DNA of 35,244 bases, from contig JAIKXP010000100.1 of NCBI GenBank assembly GCA_024684115.1, positions 1-35,244 of the forward strand. Reading direction: 5' to 3'. The stretch is from Sphaerochaetaceae bacterium (GTDB lineage Bacteria > Spirochaetota > Spirochaetia > Sphaerochaetales > Sphaerochaetaceae). Position 1 is the stretch's first letter; every line of letters begins with the position of its first letter. The position numbers and the translations under genes were made by a program. The notes beneath the pieces are model-generated. The model saw only the letters and a program-made list of their open reading frames with translations, did not search any database and was not told the origin of the DNA. Shown one piece after another: positions 7,860 through 15,622 of the stretch.

Positions 7860-9053
7860 GTGAACAGGAATAATTATGACGACTGGAATTTCATGGGCAA
7901 GTCTCTCACCGGAACAGTACCGGGCGAAACAAAGACTTATAATTACAGGAGAAACTCTGTCGTTTTATTCACGGTTTTTCTTGTTCTCATAATCTACGGC
8001 CTTGTCTGTACATATTCCACAACCTATCCCCAGGCAATAACCGAAGGGAAGAATCATTATTACTATCTTCAGAACCAGCTCCTTTACATTGTTGTAGGCC
8101 TTGGAATTGGTTCTGTTTTTTATTTTATTTCCGAGAAAGCATTTGAAACACTTTCTCCTCTTACTGTCCTTGTCATCTTTGCCTTCTGTGCAGCATCGGA
8201 ACTGGGCATGAATGCAGAGAGTTCTCTCGTTTCCCATATGGCTATGCTGGGAATAACCATGTACCTCACGCACTACTTCGGAAAGAGAAACAACAGGTTT
8301 GACAGACTGAGGGAGATAGCACTGCCTCTTCTTTTCAGCACGGCTTTTTTCGGAATCATAACCCTTCAGAAAAACGTAATGCTTTCCCTGGTCTACATAA
8401 TCCTCGTAGTCTATCTCTTTGCAGTAGGCGGAGTAGGGCTTGGGGGAGTCAGTCTTCTGATTCTTTTCATAGCGGTTCCCTTTGTCTGTTCATTCCTCTC
8501 AAACCCGGCTGAGATCAGGGAACTGCTTAACTTCTTTATTCCGGGTCTGTTTACGGGAAGTGATGCCGCCCAGTCAGTATTAAGATACAAGAGCATTTCT
8601 TCCGGAGGACTTATGGGAAAGGGCTCAGCCCTCGGAGTCTACAAATACGGTGTTATCAACGGTATTTCAGGCCCCTATATTCTCTGCAGCATCTTTGAAG
8701 AGTTCGGCTTTGCCGGCTTCTGCCTTATAGCCTTTCTTTTCATAGTCATAGCAATTCTTGGTTACGGCGGAAGCAACAGCCTCAAGAGCGTGAACTACTA
8801 TTACTCAAACCTCTGTAACGGTATGACAACCCTTCTGGTCTGGCACTTTATCTTCAACTGTGCCGCAGTGTTTGAGGTACTGCCTTTCTCGTTCCTGTCC
8901 ATGCCGTTCTTTTCCTACGGTCCGGATGTGAGCCTTGTAATCATAGAATTCTTCCTGCTGCTTAAGACATTCAAGAAAGAAAAAGAGAAATCAGAAATGC
9001 CTGTATACGAAAAATATGACTATTCGGAGGATCCGGTACCTTATGAAAAATAA
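7860..9053 (+). CDS. ftsW: Degenerate SEDS-family protein FtsW, probably catalytically inactive
   Basis: 397 residues, about ten membrane helices, GTG start with a weak CAGGG site. FtsW is normally the lipid-II-polymerising septal glycosyltransferase. The fold is recognisable from GGLMGKG (249-255), IFEEFGFAG (278-286) and the terminal MPFFSYG (348-354), which match GxLWGxG, IGEELGxxG and LPLVSYGG in order. A gapless alignment from GKG to EEFG puts Pro272 at the catalytic Asp (E. coli Asp297, in HTDFIF). The QPAEFTK motif is replaced by LVSHMAM (123-129), LQPDLGT by LQKNVML (169-175), and GARRW is absent. The frame is intact, so this is not simple decay: likely a scaffold that lost polymerase activity. 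It has its own promoter in ftsL and overlaps ftsQ. A distant non-FtsW SEDS protein is possible, but position argues for FtsW. Confidence 0.85.
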   Translation: MNRNNYDDWNFMGKSLTGTVPGETKTYNYRRNSVVLFTVFLVLIIYGLVCTYSTTYPQAITEGKNHYYYLQNQLLYIVVGLGIGSVFYFISEKAFETLSPLTVLVIFAFCAASELGMNAESSLVSHMAMLGITMYLTHYFGKRNNRFDRLREIALPLLFSTAFFGIITLQKNVMLSLVYIILVVYLFAVGGVGLGGVSLLILFIAVPFVCSFLSNPAEIRELLNFFIPGLFTGSDAAQSVLRYKSISSGGLMGKGSALGVYKYGVINGISGPYILCSIFEEFGFAGFCLIAFLFIVIAILGYGGSNSLKSVNYYYSNLCNGMTTLLVWHFIFNCAAVFEVLPFSFLSMPFFSYGPDVSLVIIEFFLLLKTFKKEKEKSEMPVYEKYDYSEDPVPYEK

Positions 9054-9789
9054 ACACCTTGCCGGACTTCTTCTGGTTTTATTATTTACTGTAATTGTAA
9101 TTGTTGCCCTTTATTTTGCTGCAAGAAATGTTCCCTACTTCAATATAAATACCGTTAACCTTAAAATAACGGGACAGAGCGAAGAGGCTAACAGCCGCAT
9201 AAAACATATAGTTTCCGGCATAAAGGGAAGAAACATACTTGAAATATCTACGACAAGCATAAAGGACACAATCAGATCCATGGGCGGGGTTAAGAGTGTT
9301 AGCGTAACACGCTACTTCCCGTCTACCGTTAATATAGAAGTTGTTTATCAGAACTACATATGCAGGGCCTATTCCGATAACGGAGAAACAGAAAATTTCT
9401 ACCTTGCAGGAAGCAGCAGTATGGAAAAAACAGATTCAGAGACCTACAGGCTTTATTCAAATCTTGCTGAAGTAGAACTCTTTCCGGCTTACGCACTGCT
9501 GATTGAAAAATGGGGCTATGACCAGGGATTCATTCAGATGATGAACCTGGCAGGTTCTCTGGGTTCAGAGACCTTGATAACTGCCATAAAATACGATAAT
9601 AATAACAGTGATTCTTTCGGTTTACTCAAACTGGAAATGAGCAGTATTAATTCAGTGTTATATGTGCGCGAACCTGTAACGCCGCAGAGGCTGAATGAGG
9701 CACTGCGTATTATTGCAGATGACGGAAACATATCCGGCGGAGAGAGAAGATATGATCTGTATTCAACTGCACTTGTAAAGAGAAAGTGA
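9043..9789 (+). CDS. ftsQ: FtsQ/DivIB-like divisome protein
   Basis: 248 residues from the ATG at 9043, preferred to 9016 because GGAGG (9026-9030) precedes it and the protein then begins with a short basic tail (MKNKH) and a membrane helix (residues 6-26). A POTRA-type domain follows (FNINTVNLKITGQ, then IKGRNILEIS, IRSMGGVKSVSVTRYFPSTVNIEVVYQ), diagnostic of FtsQ/DivIB. The C-terminal beta domain is divergent. FtsQ links early ring proteins to FtsL/FtsB in the periplasm. It overlaps the ftsW 3' end by 11 bases and is followed by ftsA after 9 bases, so it sits in the ftsW-Q-A-Z unit. Confidence 0.85.
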   Translation: MKNKHLAGLLLVLLFTVIVIVALYFAARNVPYFNINTVNLKITGQSEEANSRIKHIVSGIKGRNILEISTTSIKDTIRSMGGVKSVSVTRYFPSTVNIEVVYQNYICRAYSDNGETENFYLAGSSSMEKTDSETYRLYSNLAEVELFPAYALLIEKWGYDQGFIQMMNLAGSLGSETLITAIKYDNNNSDSFGLLKLEMSSINSVLYVREPVTPQRLNEALRIIADDGNISGGERRYDLYSTALVKRK

Positions 9790-9798
9790 GGTGATTTA

Positions 9799-11037
9799 AT
9801 GGCTTCAGAAAAGATAATGATGGGATTGGATATCGGGTCTTCCTGGATTCGTGCCGCAATAGGTTCATTATCAAAAGACGGACAGCTTATGATAGATACT
9901 CTTTGTGAACGCCCGAGTGAGGGAGTGCGCAATGGAGTTGTTGTAAATGTAGAGCAGACCGTAAAATCCATTAATTCAGTAATTCAGGAAGCAGAACTTC
10001 AGGCTGGAGTTGAAGTTCAGTCCATAATTGCCGGAGTAGGCGGCTCTTCAATTGAAGGCCGACAGAGTGAAGGAGTAATAGGAATCAATACGAGGGGACT
10101 TGAGATTACAAGTTCCGACATATTCAAATCCCTTGAAGTTGCAAGAACCTTTGAGCTTGCCCAGGACAGATTCATCCTTCATACACTGGTTCAGGATTTC
10201 AGCGTTGACGGAAAGAGCGGAATTAAGGACCCGATCAACATGTCAGGTCACAGACTTGAAAGCAGGGCCCTCATAGTTCTCGGTTCCCAGACAGTCTGTT
10301 CGGCCACCAAGAAGTCCCTTCAGAGGGCAGGCATGAATAATTCCCGTCTTGTTCTGGAACAGCTTGCAGATGCAGAAGTAGTTCTCGGTACTGATGAAAA
10401 AGAAATGGGAACAGTACTTATCAACATAGGTTCAAACATAACGAACATGATTGTCTACAAGGGCGGATCTCCCTGCTATGTCGGAGGAGTAGACCTTGGA
10501 GGTAACAGTGTCACAAATGATATAGCCTACCTGCTGAACAAGCCTAAGTCTGTTGCAGAGCAGATTAAGTGTGAGCACGGCTCCTGCTTCATTCCTTCCG
10601 TCAAACCGGAGGATAAGATCATTATCCCGCAGATCGGAGGCCTTCCTTCAATCCAGATGCCGAGAGTTGAACTCAGTAAGATAATTGAGCCAAGAATGGC
10701 TGAAATCTTCTCACTTCTCAAGCAGAACCTGGAATCAAAGGGAATAGGCGGTTCCTTTGGCGGTGGAGTTGTTCTTGTCGGAGGCGGTTCACTTATCTCC
10801 GGAGCTACTGAGCTTGCAAATGAGATTTTCAGGATGCAGGCAAGAATTGGTTTCCCTGAGGCTCTTCCCGGACTTGACCGCTCATACATTGATCCGAGGT
10901 ATACAACTGTTCTCGGACTTCTCAAGTCTGAGGCAAGAAGAAGCGGAGGCGGTTCTTCAAAGACTCTCAGCGGTAAGAATTCTTCAAAGTCAGGATTCTT
11001 CACCAAGCTGTCAAACTTTATTAAAACGATTGTTTAA
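9799..11037 (+). CDS. ftsA: Cell division protein FtsA, actin-like Z-ring tether
   Basis: 412 residues. FtsA is an actin-fold ATPase that binds the FtsZ tail and anchors it to the inner membrane. Seen: phosphate-1 loop GLDIGSSWIRAAIG near residues 8-21; phosphate-2 loop LINIGSNITNMIVY near 213-226, with Asn where many FtsA have Asp (I recall Asn also in Thermotoga FtsA); adenosine loop VLVGGGSLISG near 327-337; and a C-terminal amphipathic helix (SGFFTKLSNFIKTIV) after a Ser/Gly-rich linker, the membrane anchor. Ribosome site GAGGTGA (9788-9794). All parts needed for tethering are present, in contrast to the damaged FtsW. ftsZ follows after 25 bases. Confidence 0.95.
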   Translation: MASEKIMMGLDIGSSWIRAAIGSLSKDGQLMIDTLCERPSEGVRNGVVVNVEQTVKSINSVIQEAELQAGVEVQSIIAGVGGSSIEGRQSEGVIGINTRGLEITSSDIFKSLEVARTFELAQDRFILHTLVQDFSVDGKSGIKDPINMSGHRLESRALIVLGSQTVCSATKKSLQRAGMNNSRLVLEQLADAEVVLGTDEKEMGTVLINIGSNITNMIVYKGGSPCYVGGVDLGGNSVTNDIAYLLNKPKSVAEQIKCEHGSCFIPSVKPEDKIIIPQIGGLPSIQMPRVELSKIIEPRMAEIFSLLKQNLESKGIGGSFGGGVVLVGGGSLISGATELANEIFRMQARIGFPEALPGLDRSYIDPRYTTVLGLLKSEARRSGGGSSKTLSGKNSSKSGFFTKLSNFIKTIV

Positions 11038-11039
11038 TG

Positions 11040-11045
11040 TATAAT
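11040..11045 (+). promoter_or_regulatory. Candidate -10 box before ftsZ
   Basis: A perfect TATAAT directly after the ftsA stop, preceded by TG. No convincing -35 box is seen at 16-18 bases. It would give a leader of about 10 bases carrying the AGAGGA ribosome site. May add ftsZ-only transcripts; chance occurrence is possible. Confidence 0.3.
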
Positions 11046-11062
11046 AGAATCAGAGGAAATAT

Positions 11063-12310
11063 ATGGATTTCACAACGATTGAAGATTTATTGAGTGATGA
11101 ACAGAGTCAGCCGACCGAAATCAAGGTAATTGGTGTAGGTGGTGCAGGTGGAAATGCTGTCAACAGAATGATTTCTGCCGGACTTAAAAAGGTTACTTTT
11201 GTAGCCATGAATACAGATGTTCAGGCTCTTCAGAGATCAAATGCAAGTATCAGGCTTCCGATAGGAAAGGAGCTTACAGGCGGTCTCGGTGCAGGCGGAA
11301 TTCCTGAGATGGGAGAAAAGGCTGCAGAAGAGAGCAAGGAAGAAATCAAGAAACTGCTCCATGGAACTGATATGGTCTTCATCACTGCCGGAATGGGCGG
11401 TGGTACCGGAACCGGTGCTGCTCCTGTTGTTGCAGAGATTGCAAAAGGGGAGAACATCCTCACAGTTGCCGTTGTAACCACTCCTTTTGCCTTTGAAGGC
11501 AGAAAGAAACTTGAATTTGCAAACCAGGGTATTGAAAAGCTCAGAAAGCAGGTAGATACACTGATTCTTATTCCTAACCAGTATCTCCTCAAGGTTGCTG
11601 AAAACAACACACCTATCAAGCAGGCCTTCCTCCTTGCTGATGACGTCTTAAGACAGGGTGTTCAGGGTATTTCAGAACTCATTACCGAACCTGGTGAAAT
11701 CAACATTGACTTTGCTGACGTAAGAACCGTCATGAAGGGCAAGGGAGATGCAATCATGGGTATCGGTATTGGAGAAGGAGCCAACAGAGCTATTGATGCT
11801 GCAAGACTTGCAGTTAATAACCCGCTTCTTGAAAATGCCAAGATTGATGGAGCCAAGAGCGTTCTTGTCAACCTCACAGCAGGTGACGGACTCACCCTTA
11901 CCGAGTATCAGGATGTTGTCGAGCTCATCACTGAGAACTGTGATGCTGACGCATTGATCATTGCCGGTCAGGCATATAATCCGGACCTCGGAGACAAGGT
12001 ACAGGTTACCGTTGTTGCTACAGGCTTCAAGCAGGATGCAATCACTGTTGACATGCCTGAATACGAGAAGCCCAAAAAGCGTTTTGACCAGTTCATGAAC
12101 CAGACTCCGGAAACCTCCAGAACAGAGGAAGCACCGGCTGAAAAGACAGAACCGGTACAGAAGCAGGAAGAGGTTATTACCGTCAACAGATGGCAGGATC
12201 TCCAGCAGCAGATCGGAAGAAGACAGAATACTCCTTCCGCTTCAACTTCAGATTATTCTTACCCGGCTATCCTTCGTTACCAGCGCCATGATGAAGAAGG
12301 AAACCGCTGA
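11063..12310 (+). CDS. ftsZ: Cell division GTPase FtsZ
   Basis: 415 residues. FtsZ is the tubulin-like GTPase forming the cytokinetic ring. Seen: [13 protein letters not shown] near residues 24-36, NTDVQAL, the tubulin signature [10 protein letters not shown] near 112-121, the T7 synergy loop [12 protein letters not shown] followed by MGIG, a variable linker rich in Glu/Pro/Gln (about residues 330-395), and a C-terminal peptide [11 protein letters not shown] matching the IPAFLRKQ-type motif that binds FtsA. Eight or so residues (RHDEEGNR) extend beyond it. Ribosome site AGAGGA, ATG at 11063. A TATAAT lies just upstream. The end overlaps the next gene (Xer) by 23 bases. FtsZ and its FtsA contact look fully functional. 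Confidence 0.97.
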   Translation: MDFTTIEDLLSDEQSQPTEIKVIGVGGAGGNAVNRMISAGLKKVTFVAMNTDVQALQRSNASIRLPIGKELTGGLGAGGIPEMGEKAAEESKEEIKKLLHGTDMVFITAGMGGGTGTGAAPVVAEIAKGENILTVAVVTTPFAFEGRKKLEFANQGIEKLRKQVDTLILIPNQYLLKVAENNTPIKQAFLLADDVLRQGVQGISELITEPGEINIDFADVRTVMKGKGDAIMGIGIGEGANRAIDAARLAVNNPLLENAKIDGAKSVLVNLTAGDGLTLTEYQDVVELITENCDADALIIAGQAYNPDLGDKVQVTVVATGFKQDAITVDMPEYEKPKKRFDQFMNQTPETSRTEEAPAEKTEPVQKQEEVITVNRWQDLQQQIGRRQNTPSASTSDYSYPAILRYQRHDEEGNR

Positions 12311-13178
12311 GGAACTGATTAAGGCTTTTGAAGAGAGCCTTATCGTAGAAAAGCATGCATCTTCCGCTACAAGGGAAACCTATAGAAGGGAGATAGCATG
12401 CTTTCTTTCTTTTCTCTCTGATAAAAACCTTGATGTAGACACCGTAACTACCGGAGACCTCAGGGATTACCTAATAAACCGCTCTGAAAAATCTTCACTC
12501 TCGTCCAGAACAACCGCAAAGATAATTACAACCCTCAGGGTCTTTTTCAGATACCTCAGTTCCGAGGGCTTCCGGGAAGACGACCCCACCGAGCTTCTTG
12601 AAAAAAACCGAATGGCAAGAAAGCTGCCGGAAGTTATGGACTATGACTGCATAGATAAGATTTTAAGTCAGATAGACACACAAACGGAGACAGGTCTGAG
12701 GGACAGGACCATGTTTGAACTCATCTATTCCTGCGGACTCAGGGTAAGCGAGTGCATAAACCTGAAGCTCTCCGACTATTTCAGGGAGGAGAAGAGAATA
12801 ATAGTCACAGGAAAGAGGGACAAGCAGAGGTACATTCCCGTAGGGGAAGATGCTGTTTTTTACCTTGAAAAACTCATCTCTTCAATGAAGGCAAAGGGCA
12901 GGGTAACGTACCTTTTCTGCAACAGGTTCGGCCGTCCGTTAACAAGGGAAGCCGTCTGGCAGAGACTTAAGATATATGCAGAGAAGGCTGGAGTCAAAGC
13001 AAAGGTCCATACACTAAGACACAGCTTTGCAACCCACATGCTTCAGGGTGGTGCAGACCTGAGGTCCGTGCAGGAACTTTTGGGCCACAGCGACATAAGA
13101 ACCACGGAAATCTATACACATGTTAACACTGATAACCTTTATGAAGCATTTTTAAAGGCAGATTTTGATAAAAAATAA
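12288..13178 (+). CDS. xerD: Xer-type tyrosine recombinase (XerD-like)
   Basis: 296 residues. Xer recombinases resolve chromosome dimers at dif. The N-terminal SAM-like core-binding domain covers about residues 5-100 and the catalytic domain the rest. All catalytic residues are seen: Arg152 (GLRVSE), Lys176 (VTGKRDKQR), His241 and Arg244 ([11 protein letters not shown]), His267 (LLGHSD), Tyr276 (IYTHV). The motif [19 protein letters not shown] resembles XerD more than XerC, and a second Xer at 14189 sits by hslV as XerC/CodV does, so XerD is inferred, not certain. No ribosome site precedes ATGATG at 12288-12293; it overlaps ftsZ by 23 bases, suggesting coupling to ftsZ translation. Confidence 0.85.
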   Translation: MMKKETAEELIKAFEESLIVEKHASSATRETYRREIACFLSFLSDKNLDVDTVTTGDLRDYLINRSEKSSLSSRTTAKIITTLRVFFRYLSSEGFREDDPTELLEKNRMARKLPEVMDYDCIDKILSQIDTQTETGLRDRTMFELIYSCGLRVSECINLKLSDYFREEKRIIVTGKRDKQRYIPVGEDAVFYLEKLISSMKAKGRVTYLFCNRFGRPLTREAVWQRLKIYAEKAGVKAKVHTLRHSFATHMLQGGADLRSVQELLGHSDIRTTEIYTHVNTDNLYEAFLKADFDKK

Positions 13179-13228
13179 CAACATAGGGCTCAGCATGGAG
13201 GTCTTAAAGGGTAAAGGAGATTTTTACC

Positions 13229-14170
13229 ATGGACCTTACCGAACTGAAAAGACGTATTGTAACAGGCCTGCTTCCCGGTGTAGATGCAGTTAAAAAGAAA
13301 GAACTGATTCAAAGTAACCTGTCCCTGAAACAGATTCTGAAACTGCTCAGGATAGAACACCCGGATTACGGGGCTGCATCAAGGGTAATTGACTGGCTTG
13401 AAAAAACTGAGAACAGCGGAATAATCTGGTTTACGGACCCGGATTTCCCGCCTCTCTATGAACTTGATAAGCACTGCCCCTACATGCTCTTCTACCAGGG
13501 TAAAAGACCTGAGAACATAATTAGAAGGGTTACCATAGTCGGAAGCCGCAGGGCTGACTATCTAGGACTTCAGAAATCCTTCATGCTGGGTCTTGAAGCC
13601 TCGGTTAACGGACTGTCGGTAGTAACCGGTGTTGCCGAAGGCTGTGACCAGGCCTCCTGTGCAGGAGCTCTTTCTGCCTATACGGTGCAGAATACTCAGT
13701 TTGCTCCGCCTCTGCTGGTTCTTCCAAACGGTTTTGATATAGAGTACCCCAGGGGAAGCGCCTACTACAGAAACCTCTCTCTGGACTGCGGAGGCTGCAT
13801 AATAAGCTGTTTTACCCCCGGAACTCCGGCTCTCAGGTACAACTTTATATTCAGAAACATGATTCTTGCTTCACTCAGCGAAATGACTCTTGTAATCCAG
13901 TCTCCAAGCCACTCAGGAGCACTTATGACAGCAGATTTTGCACTTCAACTTGGCCGGGACGTGTGCGTAAGTGTCGGAGGAATAGGGGATAAGATGTGCA
14001 GAAGAGGCACTGGAAGACTAGCAGAAGACGGGGCGCAGGTCATAAACAGCTACTCGGATTACGCCTTAAACGGAATAGACAGCTCCTTTGACATACTTCA
14101 GGTAAGCCGTCAGAGTCCCTATCAGGCAAGGTACGGAGACAGGTTTTATAAGATTGTTCCTAAAACCTGA
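13229..14170 (+). CDS. dprA: DNA processing protein DprA/Smf
   Basis: 313 residues. DprA binds single-stranded DNA and loads RecA during natural transformation; many non-competent bacteria keep it. Seen: an N-terminal helical extension (about 1-80), then the Rossmann-like DprA domain with VTIVGSRRADYLG near residues 104-116, VVTGVAEGCDQASCAGAL (family: VSGLARGIDxxAHxGAL), LVLPNGFDIEYP, and FIFRNMILASLS followed by SHSGALMTADFALQLGRDV (family: RNRIIAGLS, SGSLITA, GR). No C-terminal winged helix is obvious. Ribosome site AAAGGAGA (13213-13220). It lies between two Xer genes, 50 bases after the first. Confidence 0.9.
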   Translation: MDLTELKRRIVTGLLPGVDAVKKKELIQSNLSLKQILKLLRIEHPDYGAASRVIDWLEKTENSGIIWFTDPDFPPLYELDKHCPYMLFYQGKRPENIIRRVTIVGSRRADYLGLQKSFMLGLEASVNGLSVVTGVAEGCDQASCAGALSAYTVQNTQFAPPLLVLPNGFDIEYPRGSAYYRNLSLDCGGCIISCFTPGTPALRYNFIFRNMILASLSEMTLVIQSPSHSGALMTADFALQLGRDVCVSVGGIGDKMCRRGTGRLAEDGAQVINSYSDYALNGIDSSFDILQVSRQSPYQARYGDRFYKIVPKT

Positions 14171-14182
14171 TAATGATAAAAT
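14154..14182 (+). promoter_or_regulatory. Promoter giving a leaderless xerC mRNA
   Basis: TTGTTC (14154-14159), 17 bases, TAAAAT (14177-14182) with an upstream TG in extended -10 position (TGATAAAAT). Only six bases (AAACCC) separate it from the ATG at 14189, so transcription should start at that A. No ribosome site exists in between. One of several such cases in the window. Confidence 0.45.
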
Positions 14183-14188
14183 AAACCC

Positions 14189-15091
14189 ATGAACGAAACG
14201 GTTGAAAAATACCTTGATTATCTTGTTAAAGTCAGAGGTTTTTCTGAAAAGACAGCTGTCTCCTACAGGCACGACCTGGAGATCCTGGAAGACTATCTTA
14301 AGGAGAGGAAAATGGACTTTCCCGACATGGTCTTTGAGGACGCAAGGGAGTTTTCACTCAAGCTGCACGAAGAGAACTACAAACCGGCATCAATCAACAG
14401 GATAATCTCAGGCTGCAGAAGCTTTTATCACTACCTTCTACAGAACTCCCTTACCGCAGTCCAGCCCTTCACCCGCATATCTCAGGTCAAGCAGGGAAGA
14501 AGGCTGCCCTCAGTGCTGTCCGACTCTGAGATTGAAAGACTTCTCTCAATTCCCGTAACTGACTACACGTCACTTATGGAAGTGACAATGTTCAACCTTT
14601 TCTACTCAACAGGCTGCAGACTGCAGGAGCTTCTGGATATGAAGACAGGGGATCTGGACATAAGGGGAAGACGTGCACTGGTCATGGGAAAGGGCTCAAA
14701 ACAGAGGTTTGTTTTTCTGACCGAAAGGGCAGTAAAGTGTCTTGAAGACTATCTTCCTGCAAGAAAACAGATGCTTGATGAGCTTAGAAAAGAAGATGAG
14801 GGAATATTACTTTTAAATAAAAAAGGCAAAAAGTTGCCATCTTCATCAGTTCACGCTATTTTTGATAGGTACAGGGATGAACTTGGAATTACAAAGAAGT
14901 TCACACCACACGTATTCAGACATACGTTTGCTACCCGTTTACTTGACAAGGACACGGATATAAGGGTCGTTCAGGCACTTCTCGGACATGAGAACATAGG
15001 AACAACCCAGATCTATACCCATGTATCGGGAGCAAGACTTGAGGCTGTGTACAAAAATACACATCCGCATGCCAGGAGGAAAAAAGATTGA
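14189..15091 (+). CDS. xerC: Xer-type tyrosine recombinase (XerC/CodV-like)
   Basis: 300 residues. Second dif recombinase of the window. N-terminal core-binding domain about 1-95; catalytic residues Arg144 (TGCRLQE), Lys168 (GKGSKQR), His241 and Arg244 ([10 protein letters not shown]), His267 (LLGHEN), Tyr276 (IYTHV), ending HPHARRKKD as in XerC (family HPRAKR). The gene order xerC-hslV-hslU repeats codV-codW-codX of Bacillus, which supports the XerC label. No ribosome site; the TAAAAT box six bases upstream suggests a leaderless start. The stop overlaps the hslV start. It could also be read through from dprA, 18 bases upstream. Confidence 0.88.
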   Translation: MNETVEKYLDYLVKVRGFSEKTAVSYRHDLEILEDYLKERKMDFPDMVFEDAREFSLKLHEENYKPASINRIISGCRSFYHYLLQNSLTAVQPFTRISQVKQGRRLPSVLSDSEIERLLSIPVTDYTSLMEVTMFNLFYSTGCRLQELLDMKTGDLDIRGRRALVMGKGSKQRFVFLTERAVKCLEDYLPARKQMLDELRKEDEGILLLNKKGKKLPSSSVHAIFDRYRDELGITKKFTPHVFRHTFATRLLDKDTDIRVVQALLGHENIGTTQIYTHVSGARLEAVYKNTHPHARRKKD

Positions 15092-15621
15092 GTTTCAGAG
15101 GAACAACAATTGTAGCCGTCAAGAAAGACGGACACGTAGCAATAGCAGGTGACGGACAGGTCACAAACGGCGACACCATCATGAAGGGAAACGCCCGCAA
15201 GGTAAGAAGAATCTTCAACGATAAGATTATAATCGGTTTTGCAGGAAGCACTGCAGACGCTTTTACACTCTTTGACCTCTTTGAGAAAAAGCTCGCAGAG
15301 TTCAACGGAGACATAACCCGTGCCTCTGTAAAGCTTGCCCAGGAATGGAGAATGGACAGAGCTCTGAGGAAACTTGAAGCCATGCTTCTTGCAAGTGACG
15401 GAAAGAAGATTTTCCTTATTTCCGGTGTCGGAGATGTACTTGAACCTGAGTATGATGCAATAGCAATCGGAAGCGGCGGAAACTACGCACTTTCTGCTGC
15501 AAGGGCCTACCTTGATTCAAAGGCAGACCTCTCTGCAAAAGAGATTGCCCTCAAATCAATGGATATTGCATCTTCAATCTGTATCTACACAGATTCCAAA
15601 TTCACCGTAGAGGAGATATGA
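15088..15621 (+). CDS. hslV: ATP-dependent protease peptidase subunit HslV (ClpQ/CodW)
   Basis: 177 residues. HslV is the proteasome-like threonine peptidase that forms a double hexamer capped by HslU. The TTG at 15088 is chosen because a perfect AGGAGGA (15074-15080) lies seven bases before it; it overlaps the xerC stop. The protein begins [16 protein letters not shown], so the nucleophile Thr6 is preceded by five residues instead of only Met as in E. coli. The same arrangement exists in Thermotoga (propeptide) and Bacillus CodW (N-terminal Ser). Other landmarks: [40 protein letters not shown]. hslU follows after one base. Confidence 0.95.
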   Translation: MSFRGTTIVAVKKDGHVAIAGDGQVTNGDTIMKGNARKVRRIFNDKIIIGFAGSTADAFTLFDLFEKKLAEFNGDITRASVKLAQEWRMDRALRKLEAMLLASDGKKIFLISGVGDVLEPEYDAIAIGSGGNYALSAARAYLDSKADLSAKEIALKSMDIASSICIYTDSKFTVEEI

Positions 15622-15622
15622 G

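Noticed and set aside
9016-9042. Earlier ftsQ start
   Set aside because: It would place nine extra polar residues before the basic tail and its start precedes the GGAGG that serves 9043.
7860-9053. ftsW as a pseudogene or frameshifted gene
   Set aside because: The frame is open over full length, helices are regular and structural motifs are in order; only the catalytic positions changed.
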